Assembly (NCBI RefSeq): GCF_947497045.1
Contig: NZ_CANMEU010000011.1
Location: 40,544 to 104,543 of the forward strand
Reading direction: 5' to 3'
DNA length: 64,000 nucleotides
Origin: an uncultured Tateyamaria sp.
GTDB taxonomy: Bacteria; Pseudomonadota; Alphaproteobacteria; Rhodobacterales; Rhodobacteraceae
Shown here: positions 45,990 through 55,412 of the stretch, piece after piece
How positions within the stretch are numbered: the first letter of the stretch is position 1
Layout: each line of letters begins with the position of its first letter
Notes under the pieces: generated by a model
The model's input: only the letters and a program-made list of their open reading frames with translations
Told to the model about the DNA's origin: nothing
The model's database searches: none
Program-made: the position numbers and the translations under genes

Positions 45990-47392
45990 ATCATATCCCG
46001 CACATCGGTCAGTTTCCCGGTGATCGCCGCCGCAGCTGCCATGCCGGGCGACACAAGATGGGTGCGCCCCTTATAGCCCTGCCGTCCTTCGAAGTTGCGG
46101 TTTGAGGTCGAGGCGCAGCGTTCCCCTTCGGCCAGTTGGTCGGGGTTCATGGCCAGACACATGGAACAACCCGCAAGACGCCATTCAAACCCGGCCTCCT
46201 TGAAGATGTCGGCCAGCCCTTCCTCTTCGGCCTGAGCCCGCACAAGGCCGGAGCCCGGCACGATCATGGCCCGCAGACCTTCCTTGATCTTTTTGCCCTT
46301 CAGGATTTCGGCGGCGGCGCGAAGGTCTTCGATCCGGCCATTGGTGCAGGACCCGATAAACACGGTGTCGATTTCGATCTCGGACAGTGGCGTGCCGGGC
46401 GTGAGGCCCATATAGTCGAGCGAACGTTGCGCCGCGCCGACCTTGCCACCTTCGAAATCATCCGCCGAGGGCACGTTTGCGGTGATCGGCAGCACGTCCT
46501 CGGGCGAAGTGCCCCATGTCACGACGGGTGCGATGTCTTCGCCCTTGATCGTGACAACCTTGTCCCAATGGGCGTCATCGTCGGAGTAGAGGGTTTTCCA
46601 CCATGCGACGGCGGCTTCCCATTGTGCGCCCTTGGGGGCGTGGGGGCGGCCCATGCAGTATTCGAACGTCTTTGCATCGGGTGCGATCAGGCCTGCGCGT
46701 GCGCCGCCTTCGATTGCCATGTTGCAGACGGTCATCCGCCCTTCCATGCTGAGATCGCGGATCGCTTCGCCGCAATACTCAATGACATAGCCGGTACCGC
46801 CTGCGGTCCCGGTTTCACCGATGACTGACAGGGTGATGTCCTTGGCGGTGACGCCGGGGCGCAGTTTGCCGGTGATCTCGACCTTCATGTTTTTGCCCTT
46901 GCGCTGGATCAGCGTCTGAGTGGCCAGCACATGTTCCACCTCGGACGTGCCGATGCCGTGCGCCAGTGCGCCAAAGGCCCCGTGGGTGGCGGTGTGACTG
47001 TCACCGCAGACCACGGTCATGCCGGGCAGAGTCCAGCCCTGTTCGGGGCCGACGATATGCACGATGCCCTGACGTACATCGCTGACAGGATAGTAGTGGA
47101 TCCCGAAATCCTTGGCGTTCTTGTCAAGGGCGTCGACCTGCACGCGGCTGTCTTCGGTCATGGTTGCCGCGTTGGCGCGGTCCAGCGTCGTGGGCACGTT
47201 GTGGTCGGGCACCGCGATGGTCTTGTCGGGCGCATGGACGGGACGGTTGGCCATGCGCAGCCCTTCAAAGGCCTGCGGGCTTGTCACTTCGTGGACCAGA
47301 TGGCGGTCAATATAAAGCAGGCAGGTGCCATCGTCGGCTTCATGCGCGACATGGGCATCCCAGATTTTATCATAGAGTGTTTTGGGGGACAT
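45986..47392 (-). CDS. leuC: 3-isopropylmalate dehydratase large subunit
   Basis: 468 residues, full length aconitase-family protein. Fe-S ligands appear as cysteines in [11 protein letters not shown] and [11 protein letters not shown]; the start [18 protein letters not shown] and the [23 protein letters not shown] segment are typical. Acts with LeuD in leucine biosynthesis. The stop codon is buried in a 28-bp palindrome. Confidence 0.98.
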   Translation of the reverse strand: MSPKTLYDKIWDAHVAHEADDGTCLLYIDRHLVHEVTSPQAFEGLRMANRPVHAPDKTIAVPDHNVPTTLDRANAATMTEDSRVQVDALDKNAKDFGIHYYPVSDVRQGIVHIVGPEQGWTLPGMTVVCGDSHTATHGAFGALAHGIGTSEVEHVLATQTLIQRKGKNMKVEITGKLRPGVTAKDITLSVIGETGTAGGTGYVIEYCGEAIRDLSMEGRMTVCNMAIEGGARAGLIAPDAKTFEYCMGRPHAPKGAQWEAAVAWWKTLYSDDDAHWDKVVTIKGEDIAPVVTWGTSPEDVLPITANVPSADDFEGGKVGAAQRSLDYMGLTPGTPLSEIEIDTVFIGSCTNGRIEDLRAAAEILKGKKIKEGLRAMIVPGSGLVRAQAEEEGLADIFKEAGFEWRLAGCSMCLAMNPDQLAEGERCASTSNRNFEGRQGYKGRTHLVSPGMAAAAAITGKLTDVRDMM

Positions 47393-47659
47393 ATGGTCCT
47401 CTCCCTTGATCAGATGTGCGGATTTTGAGCGGATGAATGCGGTTGAGTGCGCTCAGGGCCTGGCCAGCACCGTGTGCGTCGCCCCAAAAAAGCGTTCGCG
47501 CAGGCGCGCGCGGTCATCCATGTCAAACAAACGGGTCATAAACGGGTCACTAGCCGGATTCCCCGTGCCGATCAAGCAAGCGTGCAGTCCCGATATGCAG
47601 ACGGACGATTGCCTGCCCCGGCGGGGCGTTGCATGTTGGGGCGAACCAAGAGGGGCGAT
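47393..47659. other. Intergenic region between leuC and the mechanosensitive channel gene
   Basis: 267 bp between divergent genes. A minus-strand frame at 47453-47539 (28 codons starting MTRLFDMDDRARLRERFFGA) has codon use like the neighbouring genes but no Shine-Dalgarno; it may be a small ORF or the end of a lost gene. No leucine-rich leader peptide or attenuator for leuC was found. Confidence 0.4.
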
Positions 47660-49072
47660 ATGGCCAACCACACGGGCGGTGAGTCCACCAACAACATTGC
47701 GGATGCGCTGAATTCGGCGGCTGAGGCGGCGGCTACTGGCAACAGCGGCGACGGCGAGGCCCTCGTTGATACCCTCCTGTCGCTGGGTGAAATGATCCTG
47801 ATCGAGATCGACGGGATGTTTCATTCGCTGATGCGGCCTTGGGTTGGCTATCAGGTTGCCATCGTCGTGGGTGTGTTCCTTGCCTCGTATGTGTTGCGCC
47901 TGTGGCTGGGGCCGCCGATCCGGGCATGGATGGGTACGCGCGAAGGCTGGCCCAAATGGCGCATGCGCGTGCTTGTGGTGGTGCATCAACGCCTGCGCGC
48001 AATCTTTTTTGTTGCGATCATGTGGGCCGTTGTGCTGGCCATGCGCGAGTTCACATGGCCATCGCGATCCTACATCCTGAGCCTTGTGGCGACGCTTGCC
48101 ATGGCGTGGTTACTGGTGGTGTTTGCAACCCGGCTGATCCGCTCGATGCTGCTGCGCCGTGTGGTGCGGATTGGGGCCTTTATATATGTTACCCTCTATA
48201 TCTTGGGGATCGTTGATGAAACCGCCGAGGTGCTGGATGCCGCCGCGCTGAGCATTGGTGATGTGCGCTTGTCCTTGTTGCTGATGGTGCAGGGGGCGGT
48301 GGTCATCGGGGTGTTGTTCGCGCTGGCGCGGTTCATCACGACCACCACGTCGGCCCGGATCAATTCGAACGAGGATATCTCGCCCTCAATGCGGGTGCTG
48401 ATCGTCAAGGTGGTGCAGATCGTGCTTTACGCCATCGCATTTTTTGCGGGGGTGCGTGCACTTGGGATCGACCTGACAGGGCTTGCGGTGTTGTCGGGGG
48501 CCATTGGTGTGGGCCTTGGCTTTGGTCTGCAAAAGGTGGTGTCGAACCTTGTGTCGGGGGTGATCATCCTGCTCGACAAGTCGATCAAACCCGGTGACGT
48601 GATCAGCCTTGGCGACACGTTCGGGTGGATTCAGACGCTTGGGGCGCGCTACGCATCCGTGGTGACCCGCGACGGGCGCGAATACCTGATCCCGAACGAG
48701 GATCTAATCACCGGGCAGGTCGTGAACTGGTCGCACTCGGACGAGTTTGTCCGCCTCGATATCTACTTTGGCACAGCTTATGACGATGATCCGCATCAGG
48801 TGCGTAAACTTGCGATTGCGGCCGCTATGGGGGTTGAACGTGTTTTGTCGAGCCGCCCGCCCGTGTGCCACATGGTTGGATTCGGGGACAGCTCGGTCGA
48901 TTATATCCTGCGGTTCTGGATCACTGATCCGACGGGCGGGCTGACCAATATCCGGGGCAATGTGTATCTGGCGCTTTGGGACATGTTTCAGGAACACAAC
49001 ATCTCGTTTCCGTTCCCGCAACGTGAGGTTCGGATGCTGGGTAAGACGCAGGTGGATATTGCCCCGGACTGA
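47660..49072 (+). CDS. Mechanosensitive ion channel of the MscS family
   Basis: 470 residues. An N-terminal extension with about four hydrophobic helices precedes the MscS core: pore helix around LSGAIGVGLGFGLQKVVSNL, beta domain VISLGDTFGWIQTLGARYASVVTRDGRE split over strands, then a C-terminal cytoplasmic domain. The protein would gate under membrane tension to release solutes on osmotic downshock. Start 47660 follows AGAGGGG; the upstream in-frame extension to 47447 is unlikely. It is larger than MscS proper. Confidence 0.93.
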   Translation: MANHTGGESTNNIADALNSAAEAAATGNSGDGEALVDTLLSLGEMILIEIDGMFHSLMRPWVGYQVAIVVGVFLASYVLRLWLGPPIRAWMGTREGWPKWRMRVLVVVHQRLRAIFFVAIMWAVVLAMREFTWPSRSYILSLVATLAMAWLLVVFATRLIRSMLLRRVVRIGAFIYVTLYILGIVDETAEVLDAAALSIGDVRLSLLLMVQGAVVIGVLFALARFITTTTSARINSNEDISPSMRVLIVKVVQIVLYAIAFFAGVRALGIDLTGLAVLSGAIGVGLGFGLQKVVSNLVSGVIILLDKSIKPGDVISLGDTFGWIQTLGARYASVVTRDGREYLIPNEDLITGQVVNWSHSDEFVRLDIYFGTAYDDDPHQVRKLAIAAAMGVERVLSSRPPVCHMVGFGDSSVDYILRFWITDPTGGLTNIRGNVYLALWDMFQEHNISFPFPQREVRMLGKTQVDIAPD

Positions 49073-49267
49073 GACTGGCTGCCTGTTGATTGAGCGCAAT
49101 CGTGCGACGTCGCGGCGGGGCCGCATGCGGTTCATTGAAATGTCACGTTTGCGTTGTTACGATAAAGCATATCCCAGCGTCGGGGATTCCGGCGACGCGA
49201 TGAAAAGGAGGACAATGTCCTGTCAATTTCTGCCGAAGCGGTGCGCGCCGCTGATGGGGCGGCGGCC

Positions 49268-49627
49268 ATGACGGCCAACGCCAAAACGAAAGCCACAAGC
49301 GATTTGCTCCTTGAGGCCGTTCTTTCCTCACTTTCCGATGACAAAGCCGAAGACGTGGTGCAGATCAACCTGCGCGGCAAGACCGAGATTGGCGATTACA
49401 TGGTCGTGTGCTCGGGGCGGTCTTCGCGGCAGGTTACTGCGATTTCGGAGAAGCTGGTGCAGCGGATCAAGGATGAGTTTGGTCACGCCTCGCGGATCGA
49501 AGGTAAGGATACCGGCGATTGGGTCCTGATCGACACGGGTGACGTGATTGTCCACGTGTTCCGCCCCGAAGTGCGGGAGTTCTATCAGCTCGAGAAGATG
49601 TGGCAGCCCAGCCCGGCTGCGAACTGA
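49268..49627 (+). CDS. rsfS: Ribosomal silencing factor RsfS
   Basis: 119 residues from ATG 49268. RsfS/Iojap binds L14 of the 50S subunit and blocks subunit joining in starvation. Motifs: DDKAEDVVQINLRGKT, YMVVCSGRSSRQV, GDWVLIDTGDVIVHVF. The only strong Shine-Dalgarno (AAGGAGG, 49205-49211) is over 50 bp upstream, so translation may begin earlier at GTG 49241 or CTG 49220, adding 9 or 16 residues that read in frame without a stop. Precedes rlmH by 11 bp, the usual pairing. Confidence 0.93.
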   Translation: MTANAKTKATSDLLLEAVLSSLSDDKAEDVVQINLRGKTEIGDYMVVCSGRSSRQVTAISEKLVQRIKDEFGHASRIEGKDTGDWVLIDTGDVIVHVFRPEVREFYQLEKMWQPSPAAN

Positions 49628-49638
49628 CCGCGCCTTAG

Positions 49639-50109
49639 ATGCGCGTTCATATCTGTGCGGTGGGCCGCCTGCGTGGGGGCGGCGAGGCCGAGCTGATTTC
49701 CGACTATGTCACCCGATTTGACCGCACGGGCCGGGCCTTGGGCCTTAGCCCTTTGTCCATCGTCGAGGTCGAGGACCGCAAAGGCGGGGGCATGCCCGGC
49801 GAGGCAGAGATTTTGCGCCGTGCGATCCCCAAAGGTGCGCTGATCTGTTGTCTGGATGAACGTGGCAAGGTCGAACCCTCGCCTGCCTTTGCGCGCCGCC
49901 TTGCAGGTTGGCGTGATGCGGGTCGATCTGATGTGGCATTTGTGATTGGTGGTGCGGATGGGATTGATCCGACCTTGCGCGCGGATGCGGATCACGGGCT
50001 GTCATTTGGTGCGATGGTGTGGCCGCATATGCTGGTGCGGGTGATGTTGGCGGAACAATTGTACCGCGCGGCGTCCATCCTTGCCGGATCACCTTATCAC
50101 CGGACCTGA
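49639..50109 (+). CDS. rlmH: 23S rRNA (pseudouridine1915-N3)-methyltransferase RlmH
   Basis: 156 residues, SPOUT-fold methyltransferase using SAM on helix 69 of the 23S rRNA. Motifs: N-terminal [34 protein letters not shown] (knot), and C-terminal [23 protein letters not shown]. Conserved neighbour of rsfS. Confidence 0.97.
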   Translation: MRVHICAVGRLRGGGEAELISDYVTRFDRTGRALGLSPLSIVEVEDRKGGGMPGEAEILRRAIPKGALICCLDERGKVEPSPAFARRLAGWRDAGRSDVAFVIGGADGIDPTLRADADHGLSFGAMVWPHMLVRVMLAEQLYRAASILAGSPYHRT

Positions 50110-50135
50110 TCCCAAGGCCGCTGCGCGACACGATG

Positions 50136-50195
50136 TTTCAGGGGCTTTGCCCCGTCGCTTGCGCGACTCCCCAAGGTATTTTTGGCGAAAGGAAG
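50136..50195. repeat. Intergenic palindromic repeat, copy 1
   Basis: Reads TTTCA, GGGGCTTTGCCCC, GTCGCTTGCGCGACT, then CCCCAAGGTATTTTTGGCG and AAAGGAAG. It contains two small hairpins (GGGGctttGCCCC and AGTCGC-type). A close copy is at 57653-57713. Both lie just downstream of a gene's stop codon. The type is a common intergenic element in Rhodobacterales genomes. Confidence 0.75.
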
Positions 50196-50235
50196 CAGCG
50201 GGGCTGTGGGTTGAGCCCGCTCTGACCGTTTCAGG

Positions 50236-50592
50236 TCAGGGCAGGTTTACAATTGTTGTGCCGTCGTTCCAGCCGCCGGGCAGGTCGCGTGCTTGTATTT
50301 GCACCTGTGTCGTGCCTGCAGGTATTTTGACCTCATCGAGGCTGCGTGTGAAAGGTTGTTCGTTGACATGTGGGTGGAACAGGACGCGAACACCCAGTTC
50401 ATTGCCATTCATGTCCAGCACGCGCCAGCCATCTGCGTAGTGGTCCCAACCTGTATCGGGGTGCCGGATCGTGACTGAGAACCGGTATGTGTCTGTTCCG
50501 GTTCCGACCGCCATGACATTTTCGATCACGGGTTCTTCGGCCAGCGCGAAGGAGGGAATCATAGCGAGTATGAGGGCGAATATCTTGTTCAT
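50236..50592 (-). CDS. Small secreted/periplasmic protein of unknown function
   Basis: 118 residues starting MNKIFALILAMIPSFALAEE, a clear signal peptide with cleavage after ALA. The mature ~99 residues look like one beta-sandwich (YRFSVTIRHPDTGWDHYADG, GVRVLFHPHVNEQPFTRSLD, IPAGTTQVQIQARDLPGGW). No known catalytic motif. It lies downstream of the DUF599 gene on the same strand. Confidence 0.8.
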   Translation of the reverse strand: MNKIFALILAMIPSFALAEEPVIENVMAVGTGTDTYRFSVTIRHPDTGWDHYADGWRVLDMNGNELGVRVLFHPHVNEQPFTRSLDEVKIPAGTTQVQIQARDLPGGWNDGTTIVNLP

Positions 50593-50629
50593 GGGGCGCA
50601 GTTTACAGGTGTTTGAAAGGCTTGTCCCG

Positions 50630-51328
50630 TTATGTCTTTGAGCGGAGCAAAATGGTACGTGATTGTGATGCAAATTCGCGTCGCCATATCACTGCCAAAG
50701 TGAATAATGTGGCCAATAACAGCGGAATTGGCCCGGCGAGCCACGCAGCACATGCCAAGGCGAAATAGACGGACCGCAATCCCCGGTTGAAAGACCTTGC
50801 CGCTGTTACGTTTAATTCGCCTGCCTGGGTTGCGCGAGGGCCGCAATTGGCGTCTGTGACATCATTGGGGACCGAGGCCATGACGACGGCGGTGTATCCA
50901 AACAGCCGGTTCGCCCAGACGAACTTCAGGAATGCGTTGGTCAGGAACAGGGCGAGGATGACAAGTTTGACCTCCCACACGAAGGCCGGCGCGTCCATCA
51001 GCACCAAATCATTGGCGATACCGGTCAGCCGTTCGGCGTTGCCGATCACCGCCAGTGTCCCGCCGATTGCAATCATTGAGGTCGATGCAAAGAAGGCCGT
51101 GCCCTGACGCAGGTTCGATACGATCTGTGCATCGAAAATCCGCGGTTCACGCGTGATCATCTGCTGCATCCACTCGCGCCGAAACTCGGCCATGATCAAT
51201 GAGGTCGAGGGGTGTTTGGCCCCGGGATGTTCGATCCGCCAGCCAATCAGTGCCCACCCGGCGATCAACAGTCCAAGGGCTGCAAAATCCAGCGGTTCAA
51301 AAAACGCAAGTCGGTCAATCCAGGTCAT
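50630..51328 (-). CDS. DUF599-family membrane protein
   Basis: 232 residues with four hydrophobic segments (LDFAALGLLIAGWALIGW, ASTSMIAIGGTLAVIG, VKLVILALFLTNAFLKFVW, FALACAAWLAGPIPLLLATL). The family-typical SLIMAEFRREWMQQM follows helix 1. Function unknown. ATG 51328 is chosen over one at 51382, which would add a short unsupported lead and run into the operator region of glcD. Confidence 0.87.
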   Translation of the reverse strand: MTWIDRLAFFEPLDFAALGLLIAGWALIGWRIEHPGAKHPSTSLIMAEFRREWMQQMITREPRIFDAQIVSNLRQGTAFFASTSMIAIGGTLAVIGNAERLTGIANDLVLMDAPAFVWEVKLVILALFLTNAFLKFVWANRLFGYTAVVMASVPNDVTDANCGPRATQAGELNVTAARSFNRGLRSVYFALACAAWLAGPIPLLLATLFTLAVIWRREFASQSRTILLRSKT

Positions 51329-51373
51329 GGGTGTGCACATACACCGCACCGATAAGGATTGCATCCCGTACAA

Positions 51374-51396
51374 ATTGGTCATATTATTTTACCAAT
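51374..51396. promoter_or_regulatory. ATTGGT-N11-ACCAAT inverted repeat upstream of glcD
   Basis: Perfect 6-bp arms, ending 16 bp before the glcD start. The half-sites resemble TTGGT/ACCAA sites bound by GntR/FadR-subfamily regulators of 2-hydroxyacid metabolism (GlcC, LldR, PdhR), though the spacer is longer than usual. No such regulator gene is adjacent. Confidence 0.5.
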
Positions 51397-51412
51397 CCTG
51401 AGGAGATCGCCT

Positions 51413-52861
51413 ATGGAAATGCCAGTTCCTGATTCTGATGTTTTGTCCCGCAAGGCGCGTGTGGTTGAACGGCTCCGCAGTGTGTTGCCTGCTGATGCGG
51501 TCATTGATGACCCTATGGAGACCCGCGCCTATGAGTGTGATGCGTTGACGGCTTACCGCTGTCCGCCGATGGTTGCGGTGTTGCCCGGCACCACGGCGCA
51601 AGTGTCTGACGTCTTGCGCATTTGTCACGCCGAAGGGGTGCCCGTTGTTCCCCGTGGTTCGGGCACATCGCTGGCGGGGGGGGCTTTGCCGACAGCAGAT
51701 TGTGTGATTCTGGGCGTGGCGCGCATGAACGAGGTGCTTGAGACCGACTATGACAACCGTTTTGTCCGGGTGCAGACGGGCCGTACCAACCTGAGTGTGA
51801 CGGGGGCGGTTGAATCGGACGGGTTTTTTTACGCTCCGGACCCGTCGAGCCAGTTGGCTTGTGCGATTGCTGGCAACATCGCCATGAATTCCGGCGGTGC
51901 CCATTGTCTGAAATATGGTGTGACCACCAACAATCTGATGGGCGTCACGCTGGTTCAGATGGATGGCGCGGTTGTCGAGATTGGCGGCGCGCATCTGGAT
52001 TCTGGTGGTTTGGATCTGCTCGGTGTCATCTGTGGCTCAGAAGGGCAGTTGGGTGTCGTGACCGAGGCCACCTTGCGCATCCTGCACAAACCCGAAGGGG
52101 CCCGTCCCGTCTTGATGGGTTTTGACAGTGCCGAGATCGCGGGCGCTTGCGTTGGTGACATTATCAAGGCTGGTGTTCTGCCTGTCGCCATTGAGTTCAT
52201 GGACAAGATGCTGATCGAAGTCTGCGAGGATTTTGCCAAGGCTGACTATCCCATGTGCGAAGCCTTGCTGATTGTCGAGGTCGAAGGATCGGATGCCGAG
52301 ATTGACGACCAACTCGCCCTGATCACCGAGATTGCCCGTCGCCATAATCCCGTTGCGCTGCGCGAAAGTGCGTCACCTGAAGAAAGTGCGCGGATCTGGG
52401 CGGGTCGGAAGGCGGCGTTTTCGGCCATTGGCCGTGTCAGTGACTACATGTGTCTGGATGGCACCATCCCAGTCAGCGAGCTGCCCTATGTTCTGCGTCG
52501 CATTGGTGAGATGTCTCAGAAATACGGGTTGCCCGTGGGCAATGTGTTCCATGCTGGCGACGGCAATATGCACCCGCTGATCTGCTATGATGCCAACAAA
52601 CCCGGCGACCTTGAGATCTGCGAAGAGTTCGGGGCGGAAGTTCTGAAGCTGTGCGTCGAGGTGGGCGGTTGCCTGACGGGCGAGCATGGGGTTGGCATCG
52701 AAAAGCGTGATCTTATGACCTATCAATATGCGCCCTCCGATCTGGAAGCGCAGATGGCGATCAAGGACGTGTTTGATCCCAGGTGGCTGCTGAACCCTGC
52801 AAAGGTGTTTCCGCTTGCCGTTTCACAGCCACGCCGCAGTGCGCTTTTGGCCGCCGAGTAA
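51413..52861 (+). CDS. glcD: Glycolate oxidase subunit GlcD (FAD-linked)
   Basis: 482 residues. FAD-binding PCMH fold with VPVVPRGSGTSLAGGALPTA and PDPSSQLACAIAGNIAMNSG, then the cap domain and the C-terminal CLTGEHGVGIEKRDLM. Catalytic subunit oxidising glycolate (or D-lactate) to the 2-oxo acid. Start 51413 has GAGGAG nine bases upstream; the longer frame from 51359 crosses the operator. First gene of glcDEF. Confidence 0.96.
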   Translation: MEMPVPDSDVLSRKARVVERLRSVLPADAVIDDPMETRAYECDALTAYRCPPMVAVLPGTTAQVSDVLRICHAEGVPVVPRGSGTSLAGGALPTADCVILGVARMNEVLETDYDNRFVRVQTGRTNLSVTGAVESDGFFYAPDPSSQLACAIAGNIAMNSGGAHCLKYGVTTNNLMGVTLVQMDGAVVEIGGAHLDSGGLDLLGVICGSEGQLGVVTEATLRILHKPEGARPVLMGFDSAEIAGACVGDIIKAGVLPVAIEFMDKMLIEVCEDFAKADYPMCEALLIVEVEGSDAEIDDQLALITEIARRHNPVALRESASPEESARIWAGRKAAFSAIGRVSDYMCLDGTIPVSELPYVLRRIGEMSQKYGLPVGNVFHAGDGNMHPLICYDANKPGDLEICEEFGAEVLKLCVEVGGCLTGEHGVGIEKRDLMTYQYAPSDLEAQMAIKDVFDPRWLLNPAKVFPLAVSQPRRSALLAAE

Positions 52862-52900
52862 GCGGCCAGCCCTTTTCGGATTATTGGGAACAAATAACAT

Positions 52901-54019
52901 ATGACCCTTTTGACAAGTGAAGCGGATGTGGCCGAGGAGGTATCGGGCGCGACAGGCCCGTTGATTGTGCGCGGCGGTGGCACCCGCGCTGTGGGCCGTC
53001 CGGTGACAGGCGAAGTGCTGGAGGTGTCAGGCTTGTCCGGCATCACGTTGTACGAACCCGGTGCCCTGACAATCGTGGCGCAAGCCGGGACGCCTCTGGC
53101 GGAGATTGAGGCTGCATTGGCCGCTGAGAACCAGCGCCTTGCTTTTGAACCTTATGATATGACCGGGCTTTTGGGCACGGCAGGTGCCTCGACCATCGGC
53201 GGTGTGATTGCCACCAACGCCAGCGGTCCGCGTCGCATTCAGGCGGGTGCTGCGCGCGACTTTGCTCTGGGGGTGCGTTTTGTGGACGGTGCCGGGCATG
53301 TGGTCAAGAATGGTGGTCGTGTGATGAAGAATGTCACCGGCTATGATCTGGTTAAGTTGATGTCAGGTTCGTGGGGCACATTGGGTGTCTTGACCGAGGT
53401 CAGCCTCAAAGTGCTTCCGGCGGTTGAGGCGACGACCACACTCGTGATCAGAAACCTGAGCCCTGAGCGCGCTGTCGCTGCGATGAGTGCGGCGCTTGGA
53501 TCGCCTTTTGAGGTGTCCGGGGCGGCGTGGATTGACGGTGCCGTGTGGCTGCGCCTTGAGGGGTTTGCGAGTTCGGTGGCGTACCGGGCGACGTCTTTGC
53601 AAGATGTCTTGCGTGGGTTTGGCGATGTGACGCGGACGGATGATGCGGATTGGACCCGGGTGCGGGATGCAGTGCCTTTGCATGGCCTGCCCACCGTTTG
53701 GCGCGTTTCGGTCAAACCGGGGGACGGGCCGGATGTTATCGCGGCCTTGCCCGAAGGGTGTCAGAGCATGATGGACTGGGGGGGTGGTTTGATCTGGGTC
53801 GGTCAGGGTGAGGGAGATGGCGCGGCCACGCACCGTATTGTGCAAGATGTGGTGGCCCGTCTGGGTGGTCATGCCACGCTGATGAAGGGTGCGGATGACT
53901 TGCGCGCCGCCGTGCCGGTCTTTCAACCAGAAGCGCCGGGGGTAGCCGTATTGAGCGCCGCCTTGCGTGCCCGGTTTGATCCGCGCGGTATTTTGAACCC
54001 CGGTTTGATGGTGGCCTGA
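52901..54019 (+). CDS. glcE: Glycolate oxidase FAD-binding subunit GlcE
   Basis: 372 residues, shorter relative of GlcD with the FAD-binding half (LIVRGGGTRAVGRPV, MTGLLGTAGASTIGGVIATN, KNGGRVMKNVTGYDLVKLMS). Required with GlcD and GlcF for activity. 39 bp after glcD and followed by glcF after one base. Its own Shine-Dalgarno is weak, suggesting translation dependent on upstream ribosomes. Confidence 0.95.
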   Translation: MTLLTSEADVAEEVSGATGPLIVRGGGTRAVGRPVTGEVLEVSGLSGITLYEPGALTIVAQAGTPLAEIEAALAAENQRLAFEPYDMTGLLGTAGASTIGGVIATNASGPRRIQAGAARDFALGVRFVDGAGHVVKNGGRVMKNVTGYDLVKLMSGSWGTLGVLTEVSLKVLPAVEATTTLVIRNLSPERAVAAMSAALGSPFEVSGAAWIDGAVWLRLEGFASSVAYRATSLQDVLRGFGDVTRTDDADWTRVRDAVPLHGLPTVWRVSVKPGDGPDVIAALPEGCQSMMDWGGGLIWVGQGEGDGAATHRIVQDVVARLGGHATLMKGADDLRAAVPVFQPEAPGVAVLSAALRARFDPRGILNPGLMVA

Positions 54020-54020
54020 C

Positions 54021-55334
54021 ATGCAAACAAAATTTAGCCCCGAGCAACTGAAACAGCCCGCGATCCAGCGCTCAAATGAAATTCTGCGCAATTGCGTGCA
54101 TTGCGGGTTTTGCACAGCGACCTGCCCCACCTATCAGGTGCTGGGCGATGAGTTGGACAGTCCCCGTGGCCGCATCTATCTGATCAAGGACATGCTCGAA
54201 AATGACCGTGAGCCGGACGAGAAAGTCGTCAAGCATATTGATCGCTGTCTGAGTTGTCTGGCCTGCATGACCACCTGCCCGTCCGGGGTTCACTACATGC
54301 ATCTGGTTGATCACGCGCGCGAGTATATTGAAGACCGTTACAAACGCCCGCTCACGGACCGGGTGTTGCGATGGGTGCTGGCACAGATCCTGCCCTATCC
54401 GATGCGGTTCCGGGTGGCATTGCTGGGGGCCAAGATTGGCCGCCCGTTCGCACGGCTGATGCCCGACGCCCGTCTGCGCGCGATGCTTGAGATGGCCCCT
54501 GATCACATCCCGCCGGTCAGCCGCAATGATGACCCGCAGACATTCGCGCCCAAGGCGGCGAAAAAGATGCGCGTGGCGCTGATGACGGGTTGCGCGCAAA
54601 AGGCGCTCAACACAGACATCAACGATGCGACCATCCGGCTTCTGACCCGGTTGGGCTGTGAGGTTGTCGTGGCCGAAGGGGCGGGATGTTGCGGGGCGCT
54701 GACGCACCACATGGGCAAGACAGCGGAAAGCCACGCAACAGCGGCCAAGAACATCACCGCATGGGCGCGCGAGATGGATGGCGACGGGTTGGATGCGATT
54801 GTGATCAACACATCCGGCTGCGGCACGACGGTGAAGGATTACGGTCATATGTTCCGCAATGAACCACTGGCCGAGGATGCAGCCCGCGTGGCCGGAATTG
54901 CCATGGATGTCAGCGAAGTCCTGATGAAACTGGACCTGCCAGGTGGTGCACCTCAGGACATGACCATCGCCTATCACGCGGCCTGTTCGCTACAACACGG
55001 CCAGCAGATCAAGACCTATCCCAAGGACCTGCTCAAGAAGGCTGGGTTCAAGGTCGTCGAACCAGCGGACAGCCACCTGTGCTGTGGATCGGCGGGCACG
55101 TACAACCTGATGCAACCCGAAATTTCGGGCCAGTTGAAGGAACGCAAGGTGCGCACACTCGAGGCCAAGAATCCCGACATTATCGCCGCTGGCAACATCG
55201 GATGCATGATGCAGATCGGGTCGGCTGCGGGGGTGCCGGTGGTGCACACGGTTGAGTTGCTGGACTGGGCCACGGGCGGGCCACGGCCTGCGGCCCTTGA
55301 CCGGTCTCAATCGGATGTTCCCATTTTGCGCTAA
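54021..55334 (+). CDS. glcF: Glycolate oxidase iron-sulfur subunit GlcF
   Basis: 437 residues. Two 4Fe-4S motifs near the N-terminus (CVHCGFCTATCPT and CLSCLACMTTCPS) and two CCG-type domains (GAGCCGALTHHMG, LCCGSAGTYNLMQP). It passes electrons from GlcDE to the membrane quinone pool. Followed by a weak hairpin (CCTGAGGC/GCCTCGGG, 55376-55395) without a T-run. Confidence 0.96.
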   Translation: MQTKFSPEQLKQPAIQRSNEILRNCVHCGFCTATCPTYQVLGDELDSPRGRIYLIKDMLENDREPDEKVVKHIDRCLSCLACMTTCPSGVHYMHLVDHAREYIEDRYKRPLTDRVLRWVLAQILPYPMRFRVALLGAKIGRPFARLMPDARLRAMLEMAPDHIPPVSRNDDPQTFAPKAAKKMRVALMTGCAQKALNTDINDATIRLLTRLGCEVVVAEGAGCCGALTHHMGKTAESHATAAKNITAWAREMDGDGLDAIVINTSGCGTTVKDYGHMFRNEPLAEDAARVAGIAMDVSEVLMKLDLPGGAPQDMTIAYHAACSLQHGQQIKTYPKDLLKKAGFKVVEPADSHLCCGSAGTYNLMQPEISGQLKERKVRTLEAKNPDIIAAGNIGCMMQIGSAAGVPVVHTVELLDWATGGPRPAALDRSQSDVPILR

Positions 55335-55412
55335 ATTTAAGGACTGCCCTAATTTCGCCTCCTTTGCTTCCTAGACCTGAGGCCCAAGCCTCGGGACTGA
55401 GTTAGGTAGTGT

